Origin: Myxococcales bacterium
GTDB taxonomy: Bacteria > Myxococcota_A > Polyangia > Polyangiales > Houyiibacteriaceae
Length of the DNA: 48,572 nt
Reading direction: 5' to 3'
Assembly: GCA_024643985.1 (NCBI GenBank)
Contig: JAHELW010000005.1
Span: 1 to 48,572 of the forward strand
The position numbers and the translations under genes were made by a program. The notes under the pieces are model-generated. The model had not been told where the DNA came from. It was given only the letters and a program-made list of their open reading frames with translations, and did no database searches. Positions 26,962 through 38,932 of this stretch are shown piece after piece (positions within the stretch are counted from its first letter, which is position 1; each line of letters starts with the position of its first letter).

Positions 26962-26977
26962 CGGCACGATGCGTGCA
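26962..26977 (+). promoter_or_regulatory. Possible sigma-54 promoter upstream of the sigma-70 family gene
   Basis: CGGCACGATGCGTGCA fits the GG-N10-GC rule and matches most of the TGGCACG-N4-TTGCA consensus, 118 bases before the sigma factor start. The surrounding spacer (26854-27094) also contains an AT-rich TATAGT at about 26893 that could serve as a -10 element. A match of this quality can arise by chance in GC-rich DNA. Confidence 0.25.
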
Positions 26978-27094
26978 TCCCAGTTCTCGTCGAACGGTTG
27001 GCTCCTGCGCTCGGAAGGGTTTGGGAGCCCCAGGTGTTCACCCAAGCAGACGGGGTGCCACACGTAGCGGGCGCCACCGAAGGCGAGAGGGAAA

Positions 27095-28483
<1,389 letters not shown>

Positions 28484-28527
28484 CGCGAAGCGGCTCTCGC
28501 CGCTGACGGATGTGCGGGAGAGCCCCT

Positions 28528-29163
28528 GTGAGCCTCAACGGCATCGGCGAGCTGATGACGGCGGTCGGCCTCGCCGCGCTTCTCTACGGGGAGTGGAAGA
28601 ACGAGCCCGCTCTGCGTGCCGCCAGCAAGCCTTTCGCGTCGCTTGGCTTTCTCGTCGCCGCGATCGGCTTCGGCGCGCTCGAGTCGCGGTACGGCAAGAT
28701 CGTATTCGTCGGGCTGGTGCTCGGTGCGCTCGGGGACGTGTTCTTGCTCGGTCGCGCGCGGCAGTTCTTCATCGCGGGCCTGGTCTCGTTCTTGCTCGGC
28801 CATGTCGCCTACGTGGTGGCGTTCGCATCGCTCGGGTTGAGCGCGCCGCATGCAGCGCTCGCAGCCGGGGTCATGGCGGTCGTGATGTTCTTCGTGGGAC
28901 GTTGGGTGTTTCCCCACGCGCCGGAGATGCGCATCCCGATAGGCGCCTACATGCTGGTGATCGCATTGATGTGCATCGCGGCGATTGGCGCTTGGGGAGC
29001 GGGGGCACCTTGGATGATCCCGGTCGGCGCGCTGATGTTCACCGCGTCGGACATCGCCGTCGTCCGGGATCGGTTCGTCGAGAAAGACTTCATCAACCGC
29101 GCATGGGGCCTCCCCCTCTACTACGCCGCCCAGCTCCTGATCGCCTGGTCCTCGGGGACATGA
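28528..29163 (+). CDS. YhhN-family lysoplasmalogenase-like membrane protein
   Basis: The 211-residue polytopic protein has about seven to eight hydrophobic segments and the YhhN/TMEM86 signature acidic residues ([11 protein letters not shown], and [13 protein letters not shown] near the C-terminus). Vertebrate TMEM86 members hydrolyse the vinyl-ether bond of lysoplasmalogens; bacterial roles are less certain. I chose GTG at 28528 because GGGAGAG lies 7 bases upstream; ATG at 28510 would add six residues. The stop codon TGA lies in the loop of the hairpin that begins repeat copy C. Confidence 0.8.
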   Translation: MSLNGIGELMTAVGLAALLYGEWKNEPALRAASKPFASLGFLVAAIGFGALESRYGKIVFVGLVLGALGDVFLLGRARQFFIAGLVSFLLGHVAYVVAFASLGLSAPHAALAAGVMAVVMFFVGRWVFPHAPEMRIPIGAYMLVIALMCIAAIGAWGAGAPWMIPVGALMFTASDIAVVRDRFVEKDFINRAWGLPLYYAAQLLIAWSSGT

Positions 29164-29218
29164 TCCCCCTCCAAAACCCCAAAATATACCGACACTTACG
29201 ACCCACACCGCGAAAACC
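29154..29218 (-). repeat. Interspersed 3'-end repeat, copy C
   Basis: Copy C is in the opposite orientation to A, B and D. It begins with the hairpin GGGGA-catga-TCCCC (29154-29168), whose loop contains the stop codon of the YhhN gene, and ends with the complement of the core, CACTTACGACCCACACCG followed by CGAAAACC. Over 26 bases the core differs from copy B at one position. With copy D it forms an inverted pair, separated by seven bases, between convergent genes. Confidence 0.78.
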
Positions 29219-29225
29219 GAAGTCT

Positions 29226-29285
29226 CCCCGGTGTGGGTTCTAAGTGTTTGGAAGGGTTGGGTTTTTGGAGGGAGAGCGTGTCCCC
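29226..29285 (+). repeat. Interspersed 3'-end repeat, copy D
   Basis: Copy D carries GGTGTGGGTTCTAAGTG and ends in the imperfect hairpin GGGA-N7-TCCC (29270-29284), five bases before the stop codon of the minus-strand oligopeptidase gene. It lacks the TTTTCGC part of the core. It is about three-quarters identical to the reverse complement of copy C by eye, so C and D could pair into one long hairpin acting as a two-way 3'-end structure. Confidence 0.7.
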
Positions 29286-29290
29286 GCGTC

Positions 29291-31405
29291 CTACGGCGCC
29301 GCGGGGAGGCGATCGAGGATGAACGCGTAGTCGAACGCGGTTTCCTTCAGGTAGTCGTAGCGACCCGACGCTCCACCGTGACCGGCGTCCAGGTTGATCT
29401 TGAATACCAACGGGTTGTCCCCGAGCGCGTTTGCCCTGAGCTTCGCGACGTACTTCGCGGGCTCCCAGTACATCACCTGGCTGTCGTTGAGTGACGTTCG
29501 GACGAGCATCGTCGGGTAGGGCTGTTTCGAGATGTTCGTATAGGGGCAGTAGCTCTCGATTCGGAGGTAGGCGTCGCGCTCGTTGGGGTTTCCCCATTCC
29601 TCGTATTCGCCAACGGTCAGAGGAAGGCTGTCGTCCAGCATCGTGTTGAGCACGTCGACGAACGGCACGAGAGAGACGACCACGTGAAAAAGATCCGGCC
29701 GCATGTTGCTCACCGCACCCATCAAGAGCCCGCCGGCGCTCCCGCCCTGGATCGCAAGCTGACTCGGAGAGGTGTAGCCGGACGCGATCAGGTGCTCGGC
29801 AACCGCAATGAAATCGGTGAAGGTGTTCTTCTTGTTCTCGAGCCGGCCTTGGTCGTGCCACGCCTTGCCGAGCTCGCCGCCGCCGCGGACATGCGCAATC
29901 GCGTAGACCAAACCACGATCGAGCAGGCTCACCCGAGCGTGCGAAAACGTCGTCGGGTACGGATAGCCATACGAGCCGTAGCCGACTAAGAGCATGCGGG
30001 CAGGCCCATCGTCGAGCGCGCCCCGCGCGTACACCAACGAGACGGGGATCTTCGTCCCATCCGGGGCGGTCGCCCACTGCCGCTCGGCGCGATAGCCAGC
30101 CGGATCGTAGCCGCCGAGCACCTCCACCCGCTTTACGAGCATCCGCGTGTGGTCATGAACGTCGTAGTCGTAAACCGAGTCCGGCGTCGTCAGCGACTCG
30201 TACCGGAATCGATAGGCTCGCGCCGAAAACTCTTCGTTGTTGCCCGGATAGATCGCGTACACGGGCTCGTCGACGGGGATCCGCTCCGTTTCATCGGAGT
30301 CAAACCGCGAAACGCGCACGTGCGGAAGGCCCATCTCGCGCTCGCTCAGCACGAAGAAATCCTCGAACACGTCCAGCCCTTCGACCATCACGTCGTCGCG
30401 ATGTGGGATGATTTCCTTCCACGAATCGCGGCCCGGAGACCGAAGCGGAGCGCGCACGATTCGAAAGTTCCGCCCGCGGTCGTTGGTGCGAATCAAGAGC
30501 TCGTCTTTGCGATGCGAGACGTCGTATTCGTGGTCCTGCTCTCGTGGCGCGACCATCTCCCAGTCCTCCCGTCCGGCGGACGCGGAACGAAACGCGACCT
30601 CGCTCGTCGTGTGGCTGAAGGAGCCGCGAAAGAGGAGCTCGCCGCTCCGGGAGCGCCACACCGCGACACGAAAGCGTTCGTCGGCCTCTTCGAAAAGCAC
30701 TGGATCGGGGGATTTGTCGCCGAGGCGATGGCGGAGCACGCGGTAGGGGCGCTTCGTGTCGTCGTCGACCGTGTAGAAGAACGTTCGACTATCGCTCGCC
30801 CAGGCGACCGACTTCACCTTTTCGATCTGCTCGGGAAGCAGCCGGCCGGCCTCTAGATCTTTGACCTGAAGCGTGTACTCGCGGAATCCGGTCTTATCGA
30901 GCGAGAAGGCCAAATAGCGCCCATCGGGCGAAACCTCGTAGGCGCCGAGCGCGAGAAACGGAAGCCCCTCGGCCAGCGCATTCATGTCCAAGAGCAGGTT
31001 TTCCGTGTCCGGCTTACCCGGCTCGCGCCGGTAGTAGGCGCGGTACTGCTTCCCCTCGAAGGTGCGGTGATAGTACTCGAACCGTCCCTTTCGGTACGGC
31101 GCGCTTTGATCGGTTTCTTGAATGCGGCCGACGATCTCGTCGTAGAGCGTCCGCTGAAGCTCGATAGTGCGACCGGTGACGCGCTCCGCATGAGCGTTCT
31201 CCGCCTCGAGGTACGCGCGCACCTCGGGCGATTCCTTGTCGCGGAGCCAATGATACTCGTCGACGCGCGTGTCCCCGTGCAGCGTGCTCGAGTGCGGCTC
31301 TTTTCTCGCGATCGGCGGTGGCATGGGTGTCGATGATGGGTTGGCAGGCTGGGGCGTGGAGCCACACGCCCCGAGCACGAGCGCGAGGCCGGCTAACAAT
31401 CGCAT
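29291..31405 (-). CDS. Oligopeptidase B-like prolyl oligopeptidase lipoprotein
   Basis: The 704-residue serine peptidase has a lipoprotein signal (LVLGAC, Cys14), an N-terminal seven-bladed beta-propeller (about 60-420) and a C-terminal alpha/beta hydrolase with nucleophile Ser556 in [17 protein letters not shown] upstream and the catalytic His in DAGHGG near the end. Oligopeptidase B enzymes cut short peptides after Arg/Lys and are normally cytosolic; the lipobox predicts an envelope location here. I chose ATG at 31405 because GAGAGG lies 4 bases upstream; TTG at 31408 is the track start. It follows the PBP4-type gene by 42 bases on the same strand. Confidence 0.88.
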   Translation of the reverse strand: MRLLAGLALVLGACGSTPQPANPSSTPMPPPIARKEPHSSTLHGDTRVDEYHWLRDKESPEVRAYLEAENAHAERVTGRTIELQRTLYDEIVGRIQETDQSAPYRKGRFEYYHRTFEGKQYRAYYRREPGKPDTENLLLDMNALAEGLPFLALGAYEVSPDGRYLAFSLDKTGFREYTLQVKDLEAGRLLPEQIEKVKSVAWASDSRTFFYTVDDDTKRPYRVLRHRLGDKSPDPVLFEEADERFRVAVWRSRSGELLFRGSFSHTTSEVAFRSASAGREDWEMVAPREQDHEYDVSHRKDELLIRTNDRGRNFRIVRAPLRSPGRDSWKEIIPHRDDVMVEGLDVFEDFFVLSEREMGLPHVRVSRFDSDETERIPVDEPVYAIYPGNNEEFSARAYRFRYESLTTPDSVYDYDVHDHTRMLVKRVEVLGGYDPAGYRAERQWATAPDGTKIPVSLVYARGALDDGPARMLLVGYGSYGYPYPTTFSHARVSLLDRGLVYAIAHVRGGGELGKAWHDQGRLENKKNTFTDFIAVAEHLIASGYTSPSQLAIQGGSAGGLLMGAVSNMRPDLFHVVVSLVPFVDVLNTMLDDSLPLTVGEYEEWGNPNERDAYLRIESYCPYTNISKQPYPTMLVRTSLNDSQVMYWEPAKYVAKLRANALGDNPLVFKINLDAGHGGASGRYDYLKETAFDYAFILDRLPAAP

Positions 31406-31447
31406 CAACCCTCTCTAGCAGGGCGTGGGCTCCTGTCAGCGCAGAGG

Positions 31448-32878
31448 TCAGCGCACCCTGACCGAATAGTCGGCTAGAACGCGCACGATGTCGTCGGCGA
31501 GCTTGCGCGCCTCCTCCTGCTTCCCGGCAATTCCGTTTGCCAAGAAGCTGAAGGCAATCGACCGGTCCGGCTCGCCGAGCACGTACCCCGAGAGCGCAAT
31601 CACATCACGAAGGGTTCCCGTTTTGGCGCGCACCATGCGCGGACGCGGCAGATCCTCGAGGCGAGACTTCAACGTTCCCTCCGAGCCAGCCACTGCCAGA
31701 TGCGCGACGTACTCGGCACGAATTGCCGCGTCCCGATAGGCCGCAATCAGCGTCTGGGTCACGTGACGCGGCGAGACGCGATTCCCATCGAACAGTCCGG
31801 AGCCGTTGACCATCACGAGCCCTTCGGTGCCGATCCCGTGCTTTTCGAGCTCCTCGCGGACCACGGCGACACCCCGAGCCGAGGTGCCGGGCCGCTCTTC
31901 CTGCGCGCCCATGATCTTCACCAGCATCTCGGCCGAGAAGTTGTCGCTCCATTTGCCAACGCCCGTCAGAAGCGTGCTGAGCGGCGCGGAGTCCATCTGC
32001 CCGATCAGGGGCAGCTCTTCTGGAGCGCTGCCGTATTCCACTGCGAGCGCTCCGCCAAGGCCTGCTTTTTGGAACGCGCGCACCAGAAGGCTCGCGGCAT
32101 ACGCCTTGGGATCGGGAACGCGGCGCCGGTAGAAGAGCGTCCGAACCTGCTGTGGAACCTTTCCGTCGACCTTGACTCGGAGGTGTCCGTCCTCGGTGAG
32201 CAGGTGGTCGATGCGAGGCGAGGGCGGACCGCTCGCGGTAGTCACCGTGCGGTTTTCGATCTGAATGTAGCCTTCGGCAAGAACGCGGACGCGGGCGGGA
32301 CCGTCCACCTCGGGACCGGGTCCGACGTGAACCACGTAGCTGTTGCGGTTCACGGCAAACGCGGAAATCGCGGCACGAAAAGCCGCGGCTTCCCTGGGCT
32401 GCTGGTCGAATGCAGGCGGCAGGATCTGATCGTCGAAGTACCCATCGTCGATGACGATGCGATCGACGCTGTCCACGCCGCGAAGGCGGAGGCTCTCCGC
32501 AAACGTCGCGAGTGCCGGATAGCCGAGGCTCGGATCGCCGGAAGGCCGGACAACCAGCCGTTCGACGTGACCGCGCTTCACTACGCCCTCGAGCCGGGTG
32601 CTGGCTCGAAAGGTAGGCCCGAGGCGCCAAAGGGCGGCAGCCGCGGTCAGGAGCTTCTGGTTCGATGCCGGATTCCGGGGCCTGGACGGACGATTGCGGT
32701 AGAGTTCCTCCGCATCGTGGAGCCGCACGACGTGAATCCCAACGCCATCGCCGAGCCCCGCCGAGCGGACGAGCTCCGCGATGGCTTGCGCAAGAGGCTC
32801 GGGACCTCGGGCCCGCGCGCCGGGGCTGGCCAACAGAAGGCAGGCGATCCAAATGCCGAGAAGCGCTCTTTGCGCCAT
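31448..32878 (-). CDS. dacB: D-alanyl-D-alanine carboxypeptidase/endopeptidase (PBP4, family S13)
   Basis: The 476-residue periplasmic peptidase has a signal peptide (LLGIWIACLLLASPGARA) and the three penicillin-binding motifs in order: SNQK (Ser72-Lys75), SDN in GKWSDNFSAEML, and KTGT in VRAKTGTLRD. The length matches PBP4 with its inserted domains. It trims terminal D-Ala and cleaves D-Ala-mDap cross-links of peptidoglycan. Its start codon overlaps the 5' end of the divergent solute-binding gene if that gene starts at TTG 32870. Confidence 0.93.
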   Translation of the reverse strand: MAQRALLGIWIACLLLASPGARARGPEPLAQAIAELVRSAGLGDGVGIHVVRLHDAEELYRNRPSRPRNPASNQKLLTAAAALWRLGPTFRASTRLEGVVKRGHVERLVVRPSGDPSLGYPALATFAESLRLRGVDSVDRIVIDDGYFDDQILPPAFDQQPREAAAFRAAISAFAVNRNSYVVHVGPGPEVDGPARVRVLAEGYIQIENRTVTTASGPPSPRIDHLLTEDGHLRVKVDGKVPQQVRTLFYRRRVPDPKAYAASLLVRAFQKAGLGGALAVEYGSAPEELPLIGQMDSAPLSTLLTGVGKWSDNFSAEMLVKIMGAQEERPGTSARGVAVVREELEKHGIGTEGLVMVNGSGLFDGNRVSPRHVTQTLIAAYRDAAIRAEYVAHLAVAGSEGTLKSRLEDLPRPRMVRAKTGTLRDVIALSGYVLGEPDRSIAFSFLANGIAGKQEEARKLADDIVRVLADYSVRVR

Positions 32879-34399
32879 CGGTGCAAGCGTAGCAGCGCGG
32901 TGCTCGTGCTCCTAGCAATCGGCTTCGGCTGCACGTCCGCGGCCGAGCGCGACCCGAATGCTTTGGTGGTGATGCTCCCGCGCGACGCCGAGCAGCTCGA
33001 CCCGCGGTTCGTCGGCGACCCCTACGGACTCCGCGTCTCCCGTCTGCTCTTCGCGTCCCTGGTCACGATCGACCCGCGCTCCCTCGAGGTGATCCCGGAC
33101 CTCGCCAAATCCGTGAAAGCCGAGAGCCCAACCGAGTTCGTCGTCGAGCTTCGAAGCGGCTTGCGCTTTAGCGACGGCAGCGTGCTCGACGCCGACGATG
33201 TCGTTGCCACCTTCGAGGGGGTGGTCGATCCAGCGCTTCGAAGCCGGTACGCGCACGCCTACCGACGAATTGCAGAGATGCGGGTCGCCAACCCCCAAAC
33301 GATCGAGTTCGTGCTGCACGAGCCCCACGCCACGTTTCTCACGGACCTCGAGCTCCCGATTGTCCGGAGCGAGGACGCGCGGCGACGCGTCGCAACACAG
33401 CGCGATCCGTTTCCCGTCGGCGCGGGCCCGTACCGGCTCGTTGCTCGCGACCCCGGTGTCCTCGAGCTTCGCCCGAATCCCTACTGGCATCGAGGCGCGC
33501 CGACGCACCCGAAACTACGGCTCGTGGTCATACGCGACGACAACACGCGCGCCCTTCGCATGTTGGCCGGGCAGGGGGACCTTGCGATCGCGTCAATCCC
33601 CCCGCTGCTCCTACCGATGTTCACGAGCAACCCGCAGTTCGACACGAAAAGCGCCCCGGGCATATCGACGATGTACCTCGGTTTTCACACGCGCTCGTCC
33701 AAGCTCAGCGATCTACGAGTCCGCCGCGCCATCGCACACGCAATCGACCGCGAGCTGCTCGTTGCCGCGAAATATCAAGGTCTCGCGCGTGTGACCGACA
33801 GCTGGGTGCCGAACGATCATTGGGCCGAGGTCGAAGGGCTTCCGACGCAGCAGTTCGATCCCGTCAAAGCGCGCGAGCTGCTCGACGAAGCCGGGTTTGC
33901 GGACCCTCCCGGCCCGGAGCCCCGCATGCGCCTCGCCCTCCGAACGACCTCGGAACGCTTCCGCCAGTCGGTCGCGCGGGCGATCGCAGCCATGCTTCGA
34001 GACGTCGGCATCGAGGTCGACGTCCGCCCATCGGAGGCGGCGACTTTGATCTCCGATCTGAACCGCGGCCGGTTCGAGATCACGCTGCTTCAGGTGCCCG
34101 AGGTGATCGAGCCGCACGTGTTGAGCTGGTTTTTCGATTCATCGCGCATTCCAGGCCCCGAAAATGAGGGCGCCAATCGCTGGCGCTATGCGAACGAAGA
34201 GCTCGACGCGCTCTTCGAGCTGGGCCGAACGCGAATCGACCTCGGGAAGCGCAGAGAAGCGTACGTCGGCGTGCAGCGCATGTTGGCGCGCGACATTCCC
34301 GTGTTGCCGCTCTGGCAGCCGGACACCGTTGCCGTCGTGCGCCGAGGCACTTCGTTCGACGTCCCGCGGGACGGCCGCTTTGGTACGCTGGCTTTCTGA
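32870..34399 (+). CDS. ABC solute-binding lipoprotein, family 5 (oligopeptide type)
   Basis: The protein of about 509 residues is a family 5 extracytoplasmic binding protein (DppA/OppA type): VVMLPRDAEQLDPRF at the start, DLAKSVKAESPTEFVVELRSGLRFSDGS, DVRVRRAIAHAIDRELL-like hinge segment and the C-terminal LPLWQPDTVAVVR. The start is uncertain. TTG at 32870 gives a basic n-region and hydrophobic core ending in Cys21, a lipoprotein-like signal, while GTG at 32900 leaves only a short hydrophobic stretch. The track ORF is over-extended across the opposite gene. No permease or ATPase genes are adjacent. Being next to dacB hints at muropeptide binding; this is speculation. Confidence 0.8.
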   Translation: MRHRCKRSSAVLVLLAIGFGCTSAAERDPNALVVMLPRDAEQLDPRFVGDPYGLRVSRLLFASLVTIDPRSLEVIPDLAKSVKAESPTEFVVELRSGLRFSDGSVLDADDVVATFEGVVDPALRSRYAHAYRRIAEMRVANPQTIEFVLHEPHATFLTDLELPIVRSEDARRRVATQRDPFPVGAGPYRLVARDPGVLELRPNPYWHRGAPTHPKLRLVVIRDDNTRALRMLAGQGDLAIASIPPLLLPMFTSNPQFDTKSAPGISTMYLGFHTRSSKLSDLRVRRAIAHAIDRELLVAAKYQGLARVTDSWVPNDHWAEVEGLPTQQFDPVKARELLDEAGFADPPGPEPRMRLALRTTSERFRQSVARAIAAMLRDVGIEVDVRPSEAATLISDLNRGRFEITLLQVPEVIEPHVLSWFFDSSRIPGPENEGANRWRYANEELDALFELGRTRIDLGKRREAYVGVQRMLARDIPVLPLWQPDTVAVVRRGTSFDVPRDGRFGTLAF

Positions 34400-34422
34400 G
34401 TACGCGGTGGTAGCGTAAGGCC

Positions 34423-35721
34423 GTGATCCTGCGGGACCCCGTTCACGGCTTGATCGTCTTCGAAGGCATGGCGGAGCGGGTGGTCCAATCGCTTCTCGAT
34501 ACGCGGGAGGTGCAGAGGCTTCGCAGGGTCCGCCAGCTCGGTCTCGCCTCGCTCGTTTTCCCAGGCGCGGAGCACACGCGCTTCGTCCATGCGATCGGCA
34601 CCGCCCACGTGATGCAGGAGCTCCTCCAGCGCATCGACGCGTGTAGCGGTGAGCTCCCGTCCGATCATCGGCTCGACGATCAGGCCAGGGCCGACGCTCT
34701 CGCCGCTGCGCTTCTGCACGACCTCGGGCACGGCCCCTTCTCGCATCTGTTCGAGGAGGTTCTGCCGCACGCGAAGCATCACGAGATGTGGACTGCGGAG
34801 ATTCTTCTCGACCCGTCGACGGAGGTGAACCAGACGCTGGAGTCGATCTCGTCGGGCATGGCCGCTCGCGTCGCGAAGCTCTTGAGCGGGGACTACCACC
34901 TCGGCTACCTCAGTCAGAGCGTCAGCGGCACGTTGGACGTCGACCGCGCGGACTACCTCCTGCGCGACAGCCACATGACCGGAGTGCGGTACGGCCTTTA
35001 CGACCTCGACTGGCTCCTCCACGCGTTGACCTTCGCGTGCGTCGAAGGCCGGTGGGTGCTCGCCGTGCAAGGCCGCAAGGGAACGCCGCCCGTCGAGAGC
35101 TTCTTTCTCGGCAGGCACTTCATGTACCAGCAGGTGTATCACCACAAAGCGACGCGCGCCGCGGATGCGCTCGTCCGCGCCATCTTCATGCGCGTGAGCG
35201 AGCTCATCGTCGAAGGGACGCCTCCCGATCCGCTGCTTCCCGCGTTCCGTGCCGCGGCGCTCGGCGAGCCGATCTCGGTTGCCGACTACCTGCGCATGGA
35301 CGACGCGGAGCTCTTGACGTGCCTGAGCGCCTGGGAGCACGGCGGCGACGCAACGCTCGCCGGCCTGAGCCGGCGCCTGCGCTGTCGCGAGCTTCCAAAG
35401 ACCTTGCCCCTGCCGCACCAGCACCCCGAGAAATGGAAAGCGGCGCTCGAGCGGGCCCGCCGAGTCGTCGCCCGGGACGGTCTCCGCGCGGACCTGACCG
35501 TCTGGCTCGACCGCGCCGAGGACGTTCCCTACCAGGAACCGACAGACGGCAGCACGGACGGCATGTGGGTCACGTTCCGACATCGGCCGCTTCAACGCCT
35601 GGGTGATGCGTCATTTCTGCTCGGCCAACTGCGAAACAAACGAATCGAACGTCCACTGCTGATCTTCCCGGGCGAGTACCGCCCCCAGGTGCTCGAAGCG
35701 CTTCACGGTGTCCTAGACTGA
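34423..35721 (+). CDS. HD-domain phosphohydrolase (dGTPase-like)
   Basis: The 432-residue cytosolic protein has the HD metal-binding motif AALLHDLGHGPFSH and an upstream QLGLASLVFPGAEHTRFVHAIGT segment typical of the SAMHD1/YdhJ-like HD family, which hydrolyse dNTPs or related nucleotides. The first residues, ILRDPVHGLI, are also a family hallmark. The start is GTG, 23 bases after the solute-binding gene. The substrate is not determined by sequence. Confidence 0.86.
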   Translation: MILRDPVHGLIVFEGMAERVVQSLLDTREVQRLRRVRQLGLASLVFPGAEHTRFVHAIGTAHVMQELLQRIDACSGELPSDHRLDDQARADALAAALLHDLGHGPFSHLFEEVLPHAKHHEMWTAEILLDPSTEVNQTLESISSGMAARVAKLLSGDYHLGYLSQSVSGTLDVDRADYLLRDSHMTGVRYGLYDLDWLLHALTFACVEGRWVLAVQGRKGTPPVESFFLGRHFMYQQVYHHKATRAADALVRAIFMRVSELIVEGTPPDPLLPAFRAAALGEPISVADYLRMDDAELLTCLSAWEHGGDATLAGLSRRLRCRELPKTLPLPHQHPEKWKAALERARRVVARDGLRADLTVWLDRAEDVPYQEPTDGSTDGMWVTFRHRPLQRLGDASFLLGQLRNKRIERPLLIFPGEYRPQVLEALHGVLD

Positions 35722-35781
35722 CGCTTCGAGCGCGAACCGTTGATTTGCGGTAGGCTCGTGCGTGACGGAGCCGGTTGGGGG

Positions 35782-37125
<1,344 letters not shown>

Positions 37126-37131
37126 TCGAAG

Positions 37132-37476
37132 CTACTGCGACTCCTCTTCGCGCGCATCCTCGATGCGCCGTTCGCGCGCGTATGCGTGGCCCACGACCCC
37201 CTGCAGCTGATCGGAAACCGCCTCTGGGACCTGAGACGCGCCGGCGTCGACCGCCGGCGGCTTCGTCGCGTCGTGAACTTGGCCGCCGATTTCGTCGGCG
37301 ATTCGCTGGGTGGCCGCGGTGACTTCGCGGCCGAGCTCGCGGGCTTCGTCCGTCTTGACGACCCGCATCAGGTGGCCGAAGGGCGTGTGCTCGCCGAGCT
37401 GAACGAAGAACAGGACGTAGACCAGGAACGCCAGAATGGCGCCCCGCCACATCAATCGAATCGACCGCTGAATCAT
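37132..37476 (-). CDS. Small single-pass membrane protein coupled to an NtrC-type regulator
   Basis: The 114-residue protein has one N-terminal transmembrane helix (GAILAFLVYVLFFVQLGEH) and a polar, helical, acid-rich tail (DEARELGREVTAATQRIADEIG...). I recognise no family. Its ATG overlaps the stop of the upstream NtrC-type gene (ATGA), which implies translational coupling and a shared function. It could be a membrane-bound sensor accessory or anti-activator, but nothing in the sequence shows it. Confidence 0.72.
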   Translation of the reverse strand: MIQRSIRLMWRGAILAFLVYVLFFVQLGEHTPFGHLMRVVKTDEARELGREVTAATQRIADEIGGQVHDATKPPAVDAGASQVPEAVSDQLQGVVGHAYARERRIEDAREEESQ

Positions 37477-38870
37477 CCCTCTGCCCTCCGGATACCATAG
37501 CTCCGCATTTTCTTGTGAAGGTTGGTGCGCTCGACGCCGAGAATCGTCGCCGCCCGGGAGATGTTCCAGCCAACCTCGTCGAGCGTCTGAAGGATGTAGT
37601 CCTTTTCGGCGCGCCCGCGATACTCACGCAAAGTCAGGCGTTCGCCGCTCTCGTCGACGGGGCTCGGAAGGTCGGAGGGGGCCGACGAATCGCGGCGTCC
37701 CTGACTGAGGACTCCCTCTTCCGGCAGATCGTCGAGCGTAATCCGATCGCCGCTCAAGATCGCCATTCGCTCGACCACGTTTCGAAGCTCGCGAACGTTG
37801 CCCGGCCAAGGGCGCTCAGCGAGCGCGTCGAGCACCTCCTCGTCGATTGGCTTCCGACGAAGCCCGTTATCCCTGCAGAAGTCGTGGAGAAATCCCTTCG
37901 CGAGCAGGGGAATGTCGGTCTTGCGGTCGCGCAGCGTCGGACTGACGATCGGAACGACGTTCAGGCGAAAGTAGAGGTCCTCCCGGAAGCGGCCTTCGTT
38001 GACCTCGACTTCGAGATCCTTGTTCGTCGCGGCGAGCACGCGAACGTCCACCGCAATCGCCTTCTCGCTCCCGACGCGCGAGATTTCGCCGCTCTGAAGC
38101 GCGCGCAGGACCTTGGCTTGGGCGCTCGCGCTCATGTCGCCAATCTCGTCGAGAAAAAGCGTGCCCTCGTTCGCCAGCTCGAACATGCCTTTCTTGCGCC
38201 CCTGTGCACCGGTGAACGCGCCGCGCTCGTACCCGAAGAGCTCGCTCTCGATTAGCTCGGCAGGGATTGCGGCGCAGTTCACCTTGATGAAGGGTTTGTC
38301 GGCACGCGGGCTCAGGCGGTGTATCGCGCGCGCGATGAGCTCTTTGCCGGTGCCGCTCTCGCCCGAGATCAGGACCCGGCCGTTCGTGGGCGCCACCTTT
38401 TCGAGCTGCGCGAAGAGCTCCTGCATGACGGGGCTCTCGCCCACCATCTCGTATCGGTGCTCGATGTCGGCGCGAAGCTGCTCGACCTCGCGCCGAAGCT
38501 GCCATGTCTGCAGTGCGTTACGCACGGTGACGAGCACTCGATCGCGGTCGAGCGGCTTTTCGAAGAAGTCGGTTGCGCCGAGCTGGACCGCCTGAACGGC
38601 CTCGGCAACCGACGCATGGCCCGAGACCATCAGCACGGGAAGCGCTCGCGTCTCCGGCTCGCCGCGGATCTTCGCAAGCGCCTCGATCCCGCTCATGCGA
38701 GGAAGACGCACGTCGAGGATCACGAGGTCCACTTCATTGGCTCGAAGCTGCTCCAGGCACTCTTCGCCGGACGACGCTTCGATGGTGTGAAAGCCCGAGC
38801 CTTCGAGCACCATCCTCAGCGTTCGCCGAATGTTCTTTTCGTCGTCGACGACCAGGACCGTGGCTGCCAT
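37473..38870 (-). CDS. Sigma-54-dependent NtrC-family response regulator
   Basis: The 465-residue activator has a receiver domain (Asp53 in VILDVRLPR, Lys in FFEKPLDRD), an AAA+ domain with GESGTGKE and GAFTGA, and a C-terminal Fis-type helix-turn-helix (ISRAATILGVERTNLHKKM). The layout resembles NtrX/NtrC regulators that pair with a membrane histidine kinase, but no kinase gene is adjacent. It is divergent from the STAS protein gene across 62 bases and coupled to the downstream small membrane protein gene. Confidence 0.94.
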   Translation of the reverse strand: MAATVLVVDDEKNIRRTLRMVLEGSGFHTIEASSGEECLEQLRANEVDLVILDVRLPRMSGIEALAKIRGEPETRALPVLMVSGHASVAEAVQAVQLGATDFFEKPLDRDRVLVTVRNALQTWQLRREVEQLRADIEHRYEMVGESPVMQELFAQLEKVAPTNGRVLISGESGTGKELIARAIHRLSPRADKPFIKVNCAAIPAELIESELFGYERGAFTGAQGRKKGMFELANEGTLFLDEIGDMSASAQAKVLRALQSGEISRVGSEKAIAVDVRVLAATNKDLEVEVNEGRFREDLYFRLNVVPIVSPTLRDRKTDIPLLAKGFLHDFCRDNGLRRKPIDEEVLDALAERPWPGNVRELRNVVERMAILSGDRITLDDLPEEGVLSQGRRDSSAPSDLPSPVDESGERLTLREYRGRAEKDYILQTLDEVGWNISRAATILGVERTNLHKKMRSYGIRRAEG

Positions 38871-38932
38871 GCAGCGGTCGGTATATCACGATCAATTCGA
38901 CCCAACCCAAAGAGTGTTAGAGTCGAGCGATC

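Noticed and set aside
31700-32869. N-terminal 390 codons of the 899-residue track ORF
   Set aside because: They are antisense to dacB and show no domain. The binding protein starts near 32870-32906.
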